6,881 nucleotides of DNA from Treponema sp. (GTDB taxonomy: Bacteria; Spirochaetota; Spirochaetia; Treponematales; Breznakiellaceae), in the NCBI GenBank assembly GCA_031259515.1, contig JAIRLK010000128.1, positions 1 through 6,881 on the forward strand. The letters are read 5' to 3'. Below are positions 1 to 6,080 of the stretch, in pieces (the stretch's first letter is position 1; every line of letters begins with the position of its first letter). The notes under the pieces were generated by a model that was not told the DNA's origin, did no database searches, and worked only from the letters and a program-made list of their open reading frames with translations. Both the position numbers and the translations under genes were made by a program.

Positions 1-19
1 GCTGCTTCAGACATATTTT

Positions 20-883
20 TTAATTCCTTAAATCATACCAGGACCTCAAATGATGTATTGATATACCATAATCAGCCGTTTTACAGAACGGATGCAATTT
101 ATGGATTTCATTATACATATAAGATTTTCCTTCTTCAAAAAAAGTTATATTACCGCCTTCGGCTGATGTATCCGTCTCAACTCCAAGAACTATTTGTTTG
201 TTTTTTAATTTCGCAAAATTTATCTCGTCTTTTGATATATCATAGATTTCGTCCGACTTGTCGCGGTAGGACATAATAAATACACGGCTTGCCTCTGTTA
301 TTACCGCTTCATATAATTTTATATTCTGAGATTTATATATAATTTCATCGTCAAACCAGAAAGGAATATCAAAGTCAATGCTTGTTTGTGTTTTATATTC
401 GGAACAAAACCAAACAACAAAATCAATATAATCCTGCAATAATTCCCCGTAGCGCCGGCTGAATTCAGGGTGCTGTTGCGGTTCAACATCCAAATGAACC
501 CCTGAAAACTTTTTTGTGTTTGTAGTACCGTTTTGATACAAAATGAAATTATCCATCAAACCTATAATGCCGCTTCTATCATTAATATATTCATATTTTC
601 CAGTAAGAAAGAAAACCTTTATATTATTATGTGATGCTTTTTCAATAAAAATTTCTGTCCTTTCAGAAAAATCGGTACTGGAATAATATATTTCTGTTAC
701 GCCGTTTTTTACAATAAAATCAAAATATGTATTCCAGTTCAGATTGGAATCATCCCAGCACCATACTCCTAAAAGCCCCGTGTCTTTTTGAAATACAGGC
801 GGCTCACTCACCGGAGATGAATCACCATCACAGCCTATAATGCATAGCGTAAAAAGAATAAAAACCCAATTTTTGATTTTCAC
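20..883 (-). CDS. Putative lipoprotein with GH18-like TIM-barrel domain
   Basis: A 287-residue exported protein that I do not recognise as a named gene. The start is GTG, with an AAGGGG ribosome binding site five bases upstream. A short signal peptide ends in a lipobox, I15-I16-G17-C18, so the mature protein should be lipid-anchored at Cys18. The rest looks like a single TIM barrel: GVWCW (39-43) as strand 1, TEIYYS (63-68), IKVFFL (88-93), GVHLDVEP (128-135), SIDFDIPF (168-175), VFIMSYRD (201-208/9), QIVLGVE (230-236) and YGISIHHL (272-279). SGVHLDVE aligns with the glycoside hydrolase 18 signature DGxDxDxE. The last Asp (D132) and the catalytic-position Glu (E134) are kept, while the first two Asp are Ser and His. 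MSY (205-207) matches the GH18 strand-6 M-x-Y motif. A sugar-binding or hydrolytic role at the cell surface is inferred. The gene is much more AT-rich than the neighbouring operon and seems independent of it. Confidence 0.8.
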   Translation of the reverse strand: MKIKNWVFILFTLCIIGCDGDSSPVSEPPVFQKDTGLLGVWCWDDSNLNWNTYFDFIVKNGVTEIYYSSTDFSERTEIFIEKASHNNIKVFFLTGKYEYINDRSGIIGLMDNFILYQNGTTNTKKFSGVHLDVEPQQHPEFSRRYGELLQDYIDFVVWFCSEYKTQTSIDFDIPFWFDDEIIYKSQNIKLYEAVITEASRVFIMSYRDKSDEIYDISKDEINFAKLKNKQIVLGVETDTSAEGGNITFFEEGKSYMYNEIHKLHPFCKTADYGISIHHLRSWYDLRN

Positions 884-904
884 ATTTTCCCCTTGTTTTC
901 TATG

Positions 905-933
905 ATTATAATTTTTTATATATTGTCAATCCA
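905..933 (-). promoter_or_regulatory. Candidate promoter for the lipoprotein gene
   Basis: On the minus strand a perfect TATAAT lies at 910-905, with TGGATT (3 of 6 to the -35 consensus) 17 bases upstream at 933-928. A perfect TTGACA also lies at 929-924 but is only 13 bases from that TATAAT; it would pair at 16 bases with AATCAT (907-902). Either pairing puts a start site just upstream of the GTG at 883. The stretch is AT-rich, so chance matches are likely, but two consensus hexamers this close to the gene start support a separate promoter. Confidence 0.5.
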
Positions 934-941
934 TTTTTAAC

Positions 942-961
942 AAAAATTTCAGCTCAAATTT
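942..961 (-). terminator. Weak candidate terminator after the transporter operon
   Basis: Read on the minus strand, AAATTT, a six-base loop GAGCTG and a second AAATTT form a six-pair AT stem that runs into a short T tract (about 947-942). It lies about 50 bases past the stop of the last operon gene and just before the lipoprotein promoter. The stem has no GC pairs, so intrinsic termination here would be weak. No better hairpin is seen in 884-1007, and read-through into the lipoprotein gene is possible. Confidence 0.22.
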
Positions 962-1007
962 CGCATAGCGCTTTTTAACGGTACGCATATTGGGAGACTT
1001 CCCCGCC

Positions 1008-1976
1008 TTACCGCTCCTCCCGGAAATAGGGCGTCCCGAGGCCGGCGGGGGCTTGGTATTCCTTCTTCTTGCGGCGGGTAATAAAAACCAGTACCAGAAT
1101 CGTGGCGGCATAGGGGAGCATGTCCAGAAGCTGGGGATAAAAGATGATTTTCTTGCCGAAGATACTCAGATCTATGTTCTGAAATTTAAAGCCAACCCCT
1201 TTAAGGGCCCCGAAAAGGTAGGCGGCGAAAACCGCCCGCAGAGGATTCCAGGTACTGAAGATGATGAGGGCCACAGCTATCCACCCTGCCCCGGCGGTGA
1301 TGTTTTCCTGCCACCGGGGCACAAAGACCAGGGACAGGTACGCGCCGCCTACGCCGCAGAAGAAGCCGCCCAGGATAACATGGACATACTTATACAGGAT
1401 GACGGGGATGCCCGAAGCATCGGCCACCGCCGGGTTTTCGCCTACGGAACGGGCGTTAAGGCCGATACGGGTAAACCGGAAATAACCGTAAAGGAGCGCC
1501 GCCAGGACCATGCCCGCCAGCACATAAGGGCTCTGCTGAAAGAAGATTTGACCCGCCACGGGGATACAGGAAAGGAGGGGGACCGATAGGGGCGCGAAGG
1601 CGGCGGCCACCGGTTCGGGCAGGGCCTTTCCCGAAAGGTTCTTGCCCAGAAAGCCGGAAACCCCGCCGCCAAAAATCGTGAGGATAAGACCGGTTACCAC
1701 CTGATTACCCCGGAGGGTGATGGTAATGACGCCATAGATAAGGGCCCCCACCGCGCCGGCAAAACCGGCGGCGAAAACTGCGGCAAAGGGGTTTGCGGAG
1801 GAAAGGGCCGCAGCGAACCCCACAGACGCGCCCAGGAGCATCATTCCTTCTATACCAAGGTTCATGTTGCCCGCTTTTTCACAGAGTATACCGCCCAGGA
1901 CGGCAAAAAGGATGTGAGTCCCCATCTGCACGGCAGTCTGGAGAAAAAGGGTTAAGGCATCGAGAAAGGCGATCAA
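1008..1976 (-). CDS. ABC transporter permease, second subunit (YufQ/NupQ type)
   Basis: A 322-residue integral inner-membrane protein, one of two permeases of the importer encoded by this operon. It matches the BPD_transp_2 permease family in its nucleoside-type branch (COG1079 type). Visible hallmarks are EKAGNMNLGIEGMMLLGA (33-50), the cytoplasmic ATPase-coupling loop GLNARSVGENPAVADASGI (172-190) and AGAGWIAVALIIF (228-240). Hydrophobic spans lie at roughly 8-30, 40-60, 64-84, 95-110, 150-167, 196-218, 232-258 and 285-299, with a basic tail RRKKK after the last. Length is normal for the family. The start is TTG: an AGGAGGAG ribosome binding site (1989-1982) sits five bases upstream, and the first in-frame ATG (residue 18) would remove the first membrane span. 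It follows the first permease after 30 bases and is the last gene of the operon. Confidence 0.93.
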   Translation of the reverse strand: MIAFLDALTLFLQTAVQMGTHILFAVLGGILCEKAGNMNLGIEGMMLLGASVGFAAALSSANPFAAVFAAGFAGAVGALIYGVITITLRGNQVVTGLILTIFGGGVSGFLGKNLSGKALPEPVAAAFAPLSVPLLSCIPVAGQIFFQQSPYVLAGMVLAALLYGYFRFTRIGLNARSVGENPAVADASGIPVILYKYVHVILGGFFCGVGGAYLSLVFVPRWQENITAGAGWIAVALIIFSTWNPLRAVFAAYLFGALKGVGFKFQNIDLSIFGKKIIFYPQLLDMLPYAATILVLVFITRRKKKEYQAPAGLGTPYFREER

Positions 1977-1981
1977 TTAAG

Positions 1982-1989
1982 CTCCTCCT
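1982..1989 (-). promoter_or_regulatory. Ribosome binding site that fixes the TTG start of the second permease
   Basis: The minus strand reads AGGAGGAG followed by CTTAA and then TTG. This near-perfect Shine-Dalgarno sequence at ideal spacing is the main reason to accept a TTG start for the gene ending at 1976. Confidence 0.8.
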
Positions 1990-2006
1990 GTTTTACTCCA
2001 TGCATT

Positions 2007-3080
2007 TCAATCCTCCCGGCCTAGCGGCGCTTTTTTTGAGGTCCTGACCAAACGGTACCGGATAAAAAATTCAGAACCCAGGACGAAGAAGATGATGATC
2101 CCCTGGAGCACCTGGGCTATTGACGCGGGGATCTGAAGACTGCTTTGCAGAAATGTCCCCCCCTGAATCAGCATGGAAAACAGAAAGGAGACGACGATGA
2201 TAATCGACGGGTTAAGCCGGGCAATCCACGTGGTTATCACCGAGGTGAAGCCCAACCCGCCGGAAAGCTGTTCCGATAGGGACCGCTCGACAGCGGAAGC
2301 CTGCATCATCCCGGCAATGCCGCAAAGTCCGCCGGAGAGCAGGATGGCGACAGCCGTAATCCGGTAGACGCTCATGCCGGCGTAACGAGCGGTCGCCTCG
2401 CTTTCGCCGATGACGTCGATTTCATACCCCAGCTTGGTACGCCTAAGAAGTATGTACATGAACGCCGCAAGGGCCAGGGTGATGATCCATCCCAGGTGTA
2501 TGCCTAAGACGTTGGGAAGTACCGCGCCGGCGCTGAAGGGCGGAATTTTGGGGAACCCTTTTCCCTCCGGGTCTTTCCAGGGGCCGTATTGCAGGAAGGA
2601 AATCCATTTGACGGCGATATAGTTCAACATCAGGGTAACCAGGGTTTCGCTCGTGGAAAAACGGATTTTGAGTACCGCGGGAATGAGCGCCCAGATCCCG
2701 CCAAAGACAAAGCCGGTAACAAACATGAAGGGCAGCAAGACTGGCGCGGGCAGAGCGGGGAAGGAAAAGGCAATCAGAGCGGCCCCGTACGCGCCAAGGT
2801 AGAACTGCCCTTCCTGGCCTATGTTCCAGAACTTCATCCTGAAGGCAACGGCGGTCCCCAGGGAAAGGACGGCCAGGGGAATGGCCTTGTTCACGGTCTC
2901 CCGGAAACGATAGGCTGTACCCAGAGAACCGCCTGCGATCTTGCCAAAGACCTCCAGGGGATTGTAACCCATGACAGCCATGATAAGAGCCGACGCGGCC
3001 AGGGCGGACAAGGCGGCGGCGGCCCGGGACAGGTTTTCCTGGAAGGGAGATACTTCGCCCCGGGTAACAATCCGTATCAT
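2007..3080 (-). CDS. ABC transporter permease, first subunit (YufP/NupP type)
   Basis: A 357-residue inner-membrane permease of the BPD_transp_2 family (COG4603 type) that should pair with the second permease to form the translocation path. Family motifs are MKFWNIGQEGQFYLGAYGA (82-100), FSTSETLVTLMLNYIA (141-156), the ATPase-facing loop GYEIDVIGESEATARYAGM (218-236) and GGLGFTSVITTWIARLNP (274-291). Hydrophobic spans lie at roughly 19-38, 66-81, 93-109, 113-137, 148-163, 192-212, 238-258, 292-311 and 319-336. The ATG overlaps the TGA of the upstream ATPase gene in an ATGA junction. No clear ribosome binding site precedes it, so translation is probably coupled to the ATPase gene, which helps balance subunits. 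Length and motifs are normal and nothing looks damaged. Confidence 0.94.
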   Translation of the reverse strand: MIRIVTRGEVSPFQENLSRAAAALSALAASALIMAVMGYNPLEVFGKIAGGSLGTAYRFRETVNKAIPLAVLSLGTAVAFRMKFWNIGQEGQFYLGAYGAALIAFSFPALPAPVLLPFMFVTGFVFGGIWALIPAVLKIRFSTSETLVTLMLNYIAVKWISFLQYGPWKDPEGKGFPKIPPFSAGAVLPNVLGIHLGWIITLALAAFMYILLRRTKLGYEIDVIGESEATARYAGMSVYRITAVAILLSGGLCGIAGMMQASAVERSLSEQLSGGLGFTSVITTWIARLNPSIIIVVSFLFSMLIQGGTFLQSSLQIPASIAQVLQGIIIFFVLGSEFFIRYRLVRTSKKAPLGRED

Positions 3081-4627
3081 GCGGCGTCTGGTTTGTGACC
3101 CAGCATGAGGAAGCCCAGGTCTTCTTTGGTGGAGGTCCGGGGATCCCGAATGCCCATAATCTCTCCGGCATGGATCACCAGGATACGGTCGCAGAGTTCC
3201 CTCAGCACGTCCAGGTCTTCGCCTATGTACAAAACAGCGACGCCATTTCTCTTCTGTTCATTCAAGATCTCATAAATACTGTAGGAAGCCCCTATATCGA
3301 GACCCCGCACCGGGTAGGCGGTGATGAGCACCCTGGGCGCAAGATCGATCTCCCGGCCCAGAAGTACCTTCTGAATGTTCCCCCCGGAAAGCTTCCGCAC
3401 GACATGCTGAACCGAAGGGGTGGAAATACGGTAACGGTTGACGATCCTCTCCGCCAGGACCCGGCTGCCCGCCCGGTCGGTAAAAATTCCCGGCCGCTTT
3501 TCGTAGGATCTCAGAAGGACGTTATCAATGATGCTCATCCCCGCCACAAGCCCCATGCCCAGGCGGTCCTCGGGGACAAAGCTCATAGATACCCCTTTGT
3601 CCTTGATGGCCCGGGGTGAAAGGCCCAAGAGGTTTTCTCCCCGGAACAATACGGAACCTCCTTCGGCCCGGAGCAGTCCGGCGATGATTTCGCAGAGTTC
3701 CCGCTGGCCGCTGCCGGCTATCCCCGCGACTCCCAGGATCTCGCCGCCGTAAAGGTCAAAGGACATGCCGTTAAGAACCCGGACCCCATCGTCCCGGCAA
3801 TAGGACAGGGAGCGGATTTCCAGGAAAGGTTTTTCCCGGGGCGGCGGTTCCTCCCGCTTGATTTCCAGGGAAACGCTGGTCCCGACCATCATCTCCGTCA
3901 GTTCACGGGGGTTAGTTTCCGAAGTTTTTACCGTACCTATGGCCCGGCCCTTCCGCATCACCATTACCCGGTCGCTGATATCCATCACCTCGTGAAGCTT
4001 GTGAGTGATGATGATGATAACGCAGTTCTCGTCTTTCATGTTTCTGAGCATGTCGAACAGACGGGCCGTTTCCTGGGGCGTCAGTACCGCAGTGGGTTCA
4101 TCCAGGATCAATACCGAAGCGTCCCGGTACAGGACTTTCAAAATTTCAACGGTTTGTTTTTCGCCTACCGGCATATCGTAGACTTTTTTATCATGGGCAA
4201 TCGAAAGGCCGAAACGTCTTTCTATCTCCGCTATTTTCTCGTTGATACGTTTTTTTTCGATAAAGGGATTTTTGAAAAAACCGCCGCTCCCGCGGGACTT
4301 TGCCCCGGGATCTCCTAAACTGATATTCTCCCACGCGTTCATCACCGGGATAAGTTTGAAGTGCTGATGTACCATACCTATCCCGGCAACAATGGCGTCT
4401 TGAGGGGAACGGAAAAAGCGGCGTTTTCCTGCAATATAAATAGAACCCGAATCGGGAATGTAAATCCCCGACAGCATGTTGACCAGGGTACTCTTCCCTG
4501 AGCCGTTTTCCCCCAGGAGGGCGACGATCTCGCCGCGGTCAGCCGAAAGACTTACATCATCGTTTGCCAGTACTGCGGCAAACCGCTTAGAGATATGCTC
4601 CATCTCAATGTACGCGCCTCCCGGCAT
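3077..4627 (-). CDS. ABC transporter ATP-binding protein with two nucleotide-binding domains (YufO/NupO type)
   Basis: A 516-residue cytoplasmic ATPase that drives the importer, of the fused double-domain class used by nucleoside and sugar importers (COG3845 type). Domain 1 (about 6-245) has Walker A GENGSGKST (39-47), Q-loop Gln88, a degenerate signature MPVGEKQTVEI (152-162), Walker B VLILDEPTAVLT (172-183) and H-loop His209. Domain 2 (about 268-510) has a degenerate Walker A, AGSGQRE (304-310, no Lys), a good signature LSGGNIQK (413-420), a Walker B-like segment ending in AYP (437-439) without acidic residues, and D-loop RGLD (441-444). Only the composite site formed by domain 1 Walker A/B and the domain 2 signature should hydrolyse ATP, as is usual in this class. 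The ATG has AGGAGG four bases upstream; Met9 is a weaker alternative start. The gene lies 30 bases after the binding-protein gene and overlaps the next gene by four bases. Confidence 0.95.
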   Translation of the reverse strand: MPGGAYIEMEHISKRFAAVLANDDVSLSADRGEIVALLGENGSGKSTLVNMLSGIYIPDSGSIYIAGKRRFFRSPQDAIVAGIGMVHQHFKLIPVMNAWENISLGDPGAKSRGSGGFFKNPFIEKKRINEKIAEIERRFGLSIAHDKKVYDMPVGEKQTVEILKVLYRDASVLILDEPTAVLTPQETARLFDMLRNMKDENCVIIIITHKLHEVMDISDRVMVMRKGRAIGTVKTSETNPRELTEMMVGTSVSLEIKREEPPPREKPFLEIRSLSYCRDDGVRVLNGMSFDLYGGEILGVAGIAGSGQRELCEIIAGLLRAEGGSVLFRGENLLGLSPRAIKDKGVSMSFVPEDRLGMGLVAGMSIIDNVLLRSYEKRPGIFTDRAGSRVLAERIVNRYRISTPSVQHVVRKLSGGNIQKVLLGREIDLAPRVLITAYPVRGLDIGASYSIYEILNEQKRNGVAVLYIGEDLDVLRELCDRILVIHAGEIMGIRDPRTSTKEDLGFLMLGHKPDAA

Positions 4628-4657
4628 AATCCCTCCTGCACTGCGGCAATGAAGCCC

Positions 4658-5755
4658 TTACGGCGAAATAGTTCCGATGACGCCCTTGACGAACCAGCCC
4701 ATGTTCCAGATTTCATCATCGGTCATTTTCGTCCCTGCGGGAACTTTAATCGCACCGCTCTGATCGGCTAGGGGGCCGGTAAAGGGCTCTAAGGTCCCGT
4801 TTTTTATCTTCTCTTCGGCGGCGGCGACATCCGGCGCGGCGCGGGGATCGTTGTTCCCCGTCAGGGTGTCCAGGGTAACGGTCCCGTTGCTGAAACCCTC
4901 CCAATACGCCCGTGACTTCCAGTCCCCCGCAATGACGTGCTTCACATCGTCTACATAGAACACATCCCAATGGAACAGCGGAGCGGTCAGATAGGCCCGG
5001 GGAGCCGCATTGGGGGTGGACACATTGTAGCCTACCGCGAAGGCGTTCCGTTCCTGAGCTGCAATCTGGGGAGCGGTGGTATCCTGGTGCTGGGCGATGA
5101 CATCACAACCTTTGTTCAAAAGCTCAATAGCGCCCTGCTTTTCCACTGCGGGATCATACCAGGTATTGGTCCAGATCACCTCAACGGCGGCATCGGGATT
5201 TACGGACTGAACACCCAGGGTAAAGGCATTAATGCCCCGGATAACTTCGGGGATGGGGAAAGCCGCCACATACCCGATCTTATTCGCCGTGGTCTTGTAC
5301 CCGGCGGCAATACCCGAAAGGTAACGGGCCTGGTAAATCTTACCAAAATAGCTGGACATATTCGCGGCTTGTTTATAACCCGAACAATGACCAAAATAAA
5401 CGTTGGGGAAATCCTGGGCAACCTTGAGTGTCCAGTCCATGAACCCGAAGCTGTTGGTGTAGATCACGTTACACCCCTGATCGATGAGGTCCCGAATGGC
5501 TTTCTCACAATCCGCGTTTTCCGGCATGTTCTCGATATACGCAGTCTTAATCCCCATAGCCTCAATAGCAAGACGGCCCTTATCATGGGCCTGGGTATAG
5601 CCTTCATCATTGATGCTGCCGATGTAGACAAAACCAACTTTAATGTTATCCTTGTTAGGTTTTCCCCCCGCCGTTCCGTCAGCCTGTTTACCTCCCGCAG
5701 CGAAAGCGGAAACCGCCAACATACAAATTAGAATGCCCGCAAAAACTTTCTTCAT
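4658..5755 (-). CDS. Bmp-family (PnrA-like) periplasmic substrate-binding protein
   Basis: A 365-residue exported binding protein, first gene of the importer operon, which should capture the substrate and deliver it to the permeases. The N-terminus MKKVFAGILICMLAVSAFA is a signal peptide with likely signal peptidase I cleavage after Ala19 (or Ala20), followed by a Gly/Lys-rich linker to about 37. The mature domain has the Bmp (PF02608) pattern: IKVGFVYIGSINDEGYTQAHDKG (38-60), VIYTNSFGF (97-105), KIGYVAAFP (159-167) with IRGINAFTLG (172-181), WTNTWYDPAVEK (195-206) and DVIAQHQDTTAPQ (218-230). Members of this family bind nucleosides or purines (PnrA of Treponema pallidum); related treponemal systems take up riboflavin. 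The exact ligand cannot be read from the sequence. No lipobox is present, because Cys11 is preceded by I-L-I inside the hydrophobic core. The ATG has GGAGGA five bases upstream. Confidence 0.93.
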   Translation of the reverse strand: MKKVFAGILICMLAVSAFAAGGKQADGTAGGKPNKDNIKVGFVYIGSINDEGYTQAHDKGRLAIEAMGIKTAYIENMPENADCEKAIRDLIDQGCNVIYTNSFGFMDWTLKVAQDFPNVYFGHCSGYKQAANMSSYFGKIYQARYLSGIAAGYKTTANKIGYVAAFPIPEVIRGINAFTLGVQSVNPDAAVEVIWTNTWYDPAVEKQGAIELLNKGCDVIAQHQDTTAPQIAAQERNAFAVGYNVSTPNAAPRAYLTAPLFHWDVFYVDDVKHVIAGDWKSRAYWEGFSNGTVTLDTLTGNNDPRAAPDVAAAEEKIKNGTLEPFTGPLADQSGAIKVPAGTKMTDDEIWNMGWFVKGVIGTISP

Positions 5756-5760
5756 CTCTC

Positions 5761-5766
5761 TCCTCC
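5761..5766 (-). promoter_or_regulatory. Ribosome binding site of the binding-protein gene
   Basis: GGAGGA on the minus strand, five bases before the ATG at 5755. It is a strong site, consistent with the high expression normally needed for a periplasmic binding protein. Confidence 0.8.
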
Positions 5767-5780
5767 ATTTTATGAGTTTA

Positions 5781-5795
5781 CTATCGTAACTATAG
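5781..5795. promoter_or_regulatory. Near-palindrome with LysR-type T-N11-A spacing overlapping the operon -10
   Basis: The 15 bases CTATCGTAACTATAG match their own reverse complement except at the centre and one symmetric pair. T at 5782 and A at 5794 are separated by 11 bases, the spacing of LysR-type regulator boxes, and the divergent gene at 6111 encodes such a regulator. The site covers the -10 hexamer and the expected start site, a position more typical of repression than activation. Binding is inferred. Confidence 0.4.
5783..5793 (-). repeat. 11-base inverted repeat, left copy
   Basis: ATAGTTACGAT on the minus strand, identical to the plus-strand copy at 6009-6019. This copy forms the core of the near-palindrome at the operon promoter. 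An 11-base exact inverted match within a 355-base region is unlikely by chance (about 0.015 expected with equal base frequencies). Confidence 0.7.
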
Positions 5796-5817
5796 GCGAA
5801 AAATGAGAAACGATCAA
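5789..5817 (-). promoter_or_regulatory. Sigma70-type promoter of the transporter operon
   Basis: Minus strand: -35 TTGATC (5817-5812, 4 of 6), exactly 17 bases, then -10 TATAGT (5794-5789, 5 of 6). The start of transcription would fall near 5782, giving a leader of under 30 bases that carries the ribosome binding site. Such a short leader leaves no room for a purine or FMN riboswitch, so control is expected at transcription initiation. Confidence 0.65.
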
Positions 5818-5845
5818 CGCAGCTGTTCAGTCGCAGCGTGATTTC

Positions 5846-5862
5846 AGAACTTTTTTTGTTCT
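5846..5862. repeat. Small hairpin with poly-T loop
   Basis: AGAAC and GTTCT pair around a loop of seven T (plus strand). The T run is in the loop, not after the stem, so it does not look like a terminator. It lies upstream of the operon promoter and may simply be an AT-rich upstream element (A tract on the operon's strand). Confidence 0.35.
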
Positions 5863-5875
5863 CCAGTGCTTTAAC

Positions 5876-6005
5876 AAAGGGGACTGCCGCCCCCTTTCGC
5901 TCCCAATCGGCTCATTGAGGGGCCGCCGGCCCCTTCCTGGCTAAAAGCCCCTCCATTCCGCCGATTGCGGCAACGAAGTTGCCGACGCTATCCCCCGTAG
6001 GCGGC
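5876..6005. repeat. GC-rich multi-hairpin palindromic element in the divergent intergenic region
   Basis: Several perfect stems are packed together: AAAGGGG/CCCCTTT (5876-5882 with 5891-5897, 8-base loop), AGGGGCC/GGCCCCT (5918-5924 with 5928-5934, 3-base loop), GGCT/AGCC (5939-5942 with 5946-5949) and CGGCAAC/GTTGCCG (5968-5974 with 5978-5984, GAA loop). Longer-range pairs enclose them: CAATCGG (5904-5910) with CCGATTG (5961-5967), and GCCGCC (5886-5891) with GGCGGC (6000-6005). No start codon and ribosome binding site are associated with it, and its composition differs sharply from the AT-rich bases on both sides. It resembles a dispersed intergenic palindromic repeat of the REP/MITE kind. 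Copies elsewhere cannot be checked from this window. Confidence 0.55.
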
Positions 6006-6008
6006 TGA

Positions 6009-6019
6009 ATAGTTACGAT
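6009..6019 (+). repeat. 11-base inverted repeat, right copy
   Basis: ATAGTTACGAT on the plus strand, exactly matching the minus-strand copy at 5783-5793. It sits at the right edge of the hairpin block and about 33 bases upstream of the candidate -35 of the regulator gene. It could be a second operator site or a terminal inverted repeat. Confidence 0.7.
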
Positions 6020-6051
6020 TTTCGGCTAAAACTAGACAGGATTTTTTGTAT

Positions 6052-6080
6052 TTGATAAAATTACTTAATATCGATAAAAA
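6052..6080 (+). promoter_or_regulatory. Candidate promoter of the LysR-type regulator gene
   Basis: TTGATA (6052-6057, 5 of 6 to consensus), 17 bases, then TAAAAA (6075-6080, 4 of 6). The stretch is AT-rich, so other hexamers are possible. The expected start site, near 6087, would leave a leader of about 25 bases. A clear ribosome binding site is lacking (only AGAG at 6101-6104), suggesting low regulator expression. Confidence 0.4.

Noticed and set aside
990..1589. Open frame of 199 codons on the plus strand opposite the second permease
   Set aside because: Antisense shadow of a GC-rich gene; the product is charged and Gly/Pro-rich and matches nothing recognisable.
2443..3171. Open frame of 242 codons on the minus strand overlapping the first permease
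   Set aside because: It is an out-of-frame reading of the permease and ATPase genes with a Pro/Arg/Gly-rich low-plausibility sequence; the permease frame carries clear family motifs.
3095..3619. Open frame of 174 codons on the plus strand opposite the ATPase C-terminal half
   Set aside because: Antisense to conserved ATPase motifs and without a ribosome binding site or family pattern.
3996..4020. ATGATGATGATAA-like short tandem repeat
   Set aside because: It lies inside the ATPase gene and simply encodes the run of Ile before the H-loop (VIIIITHK).
4937..5731. Long open frame (264 codons) on the plus strand opposite the binding-protein gene
   Set aside because: It is fully antisense to a well-supported Bmp-family gene, has no recognisable family pattern or ribosome binding site, and is explained by codon bias of the real gene.
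5846..5862. Intrinsic terminator (hairpin with seven T)
   Set aside because: The T run is in the loop and not 3' of the stem, and no gene ends here because the flanking genes are divergent.
5756..5880. Purine or FMN riboswitch upstream of the binding-protein gene
   Set aside because: No conserved riboswitch core is recognisable, and the predicted leader is under 30 bases.
5916..6008. Short stop-to-stop reading through the hairpin block (about 29 codons, ending in LPTLSPVGG)
   Set aside because: It has no start codon or ribosome binding site, and the sequence is better explained by the palindromic repeats.
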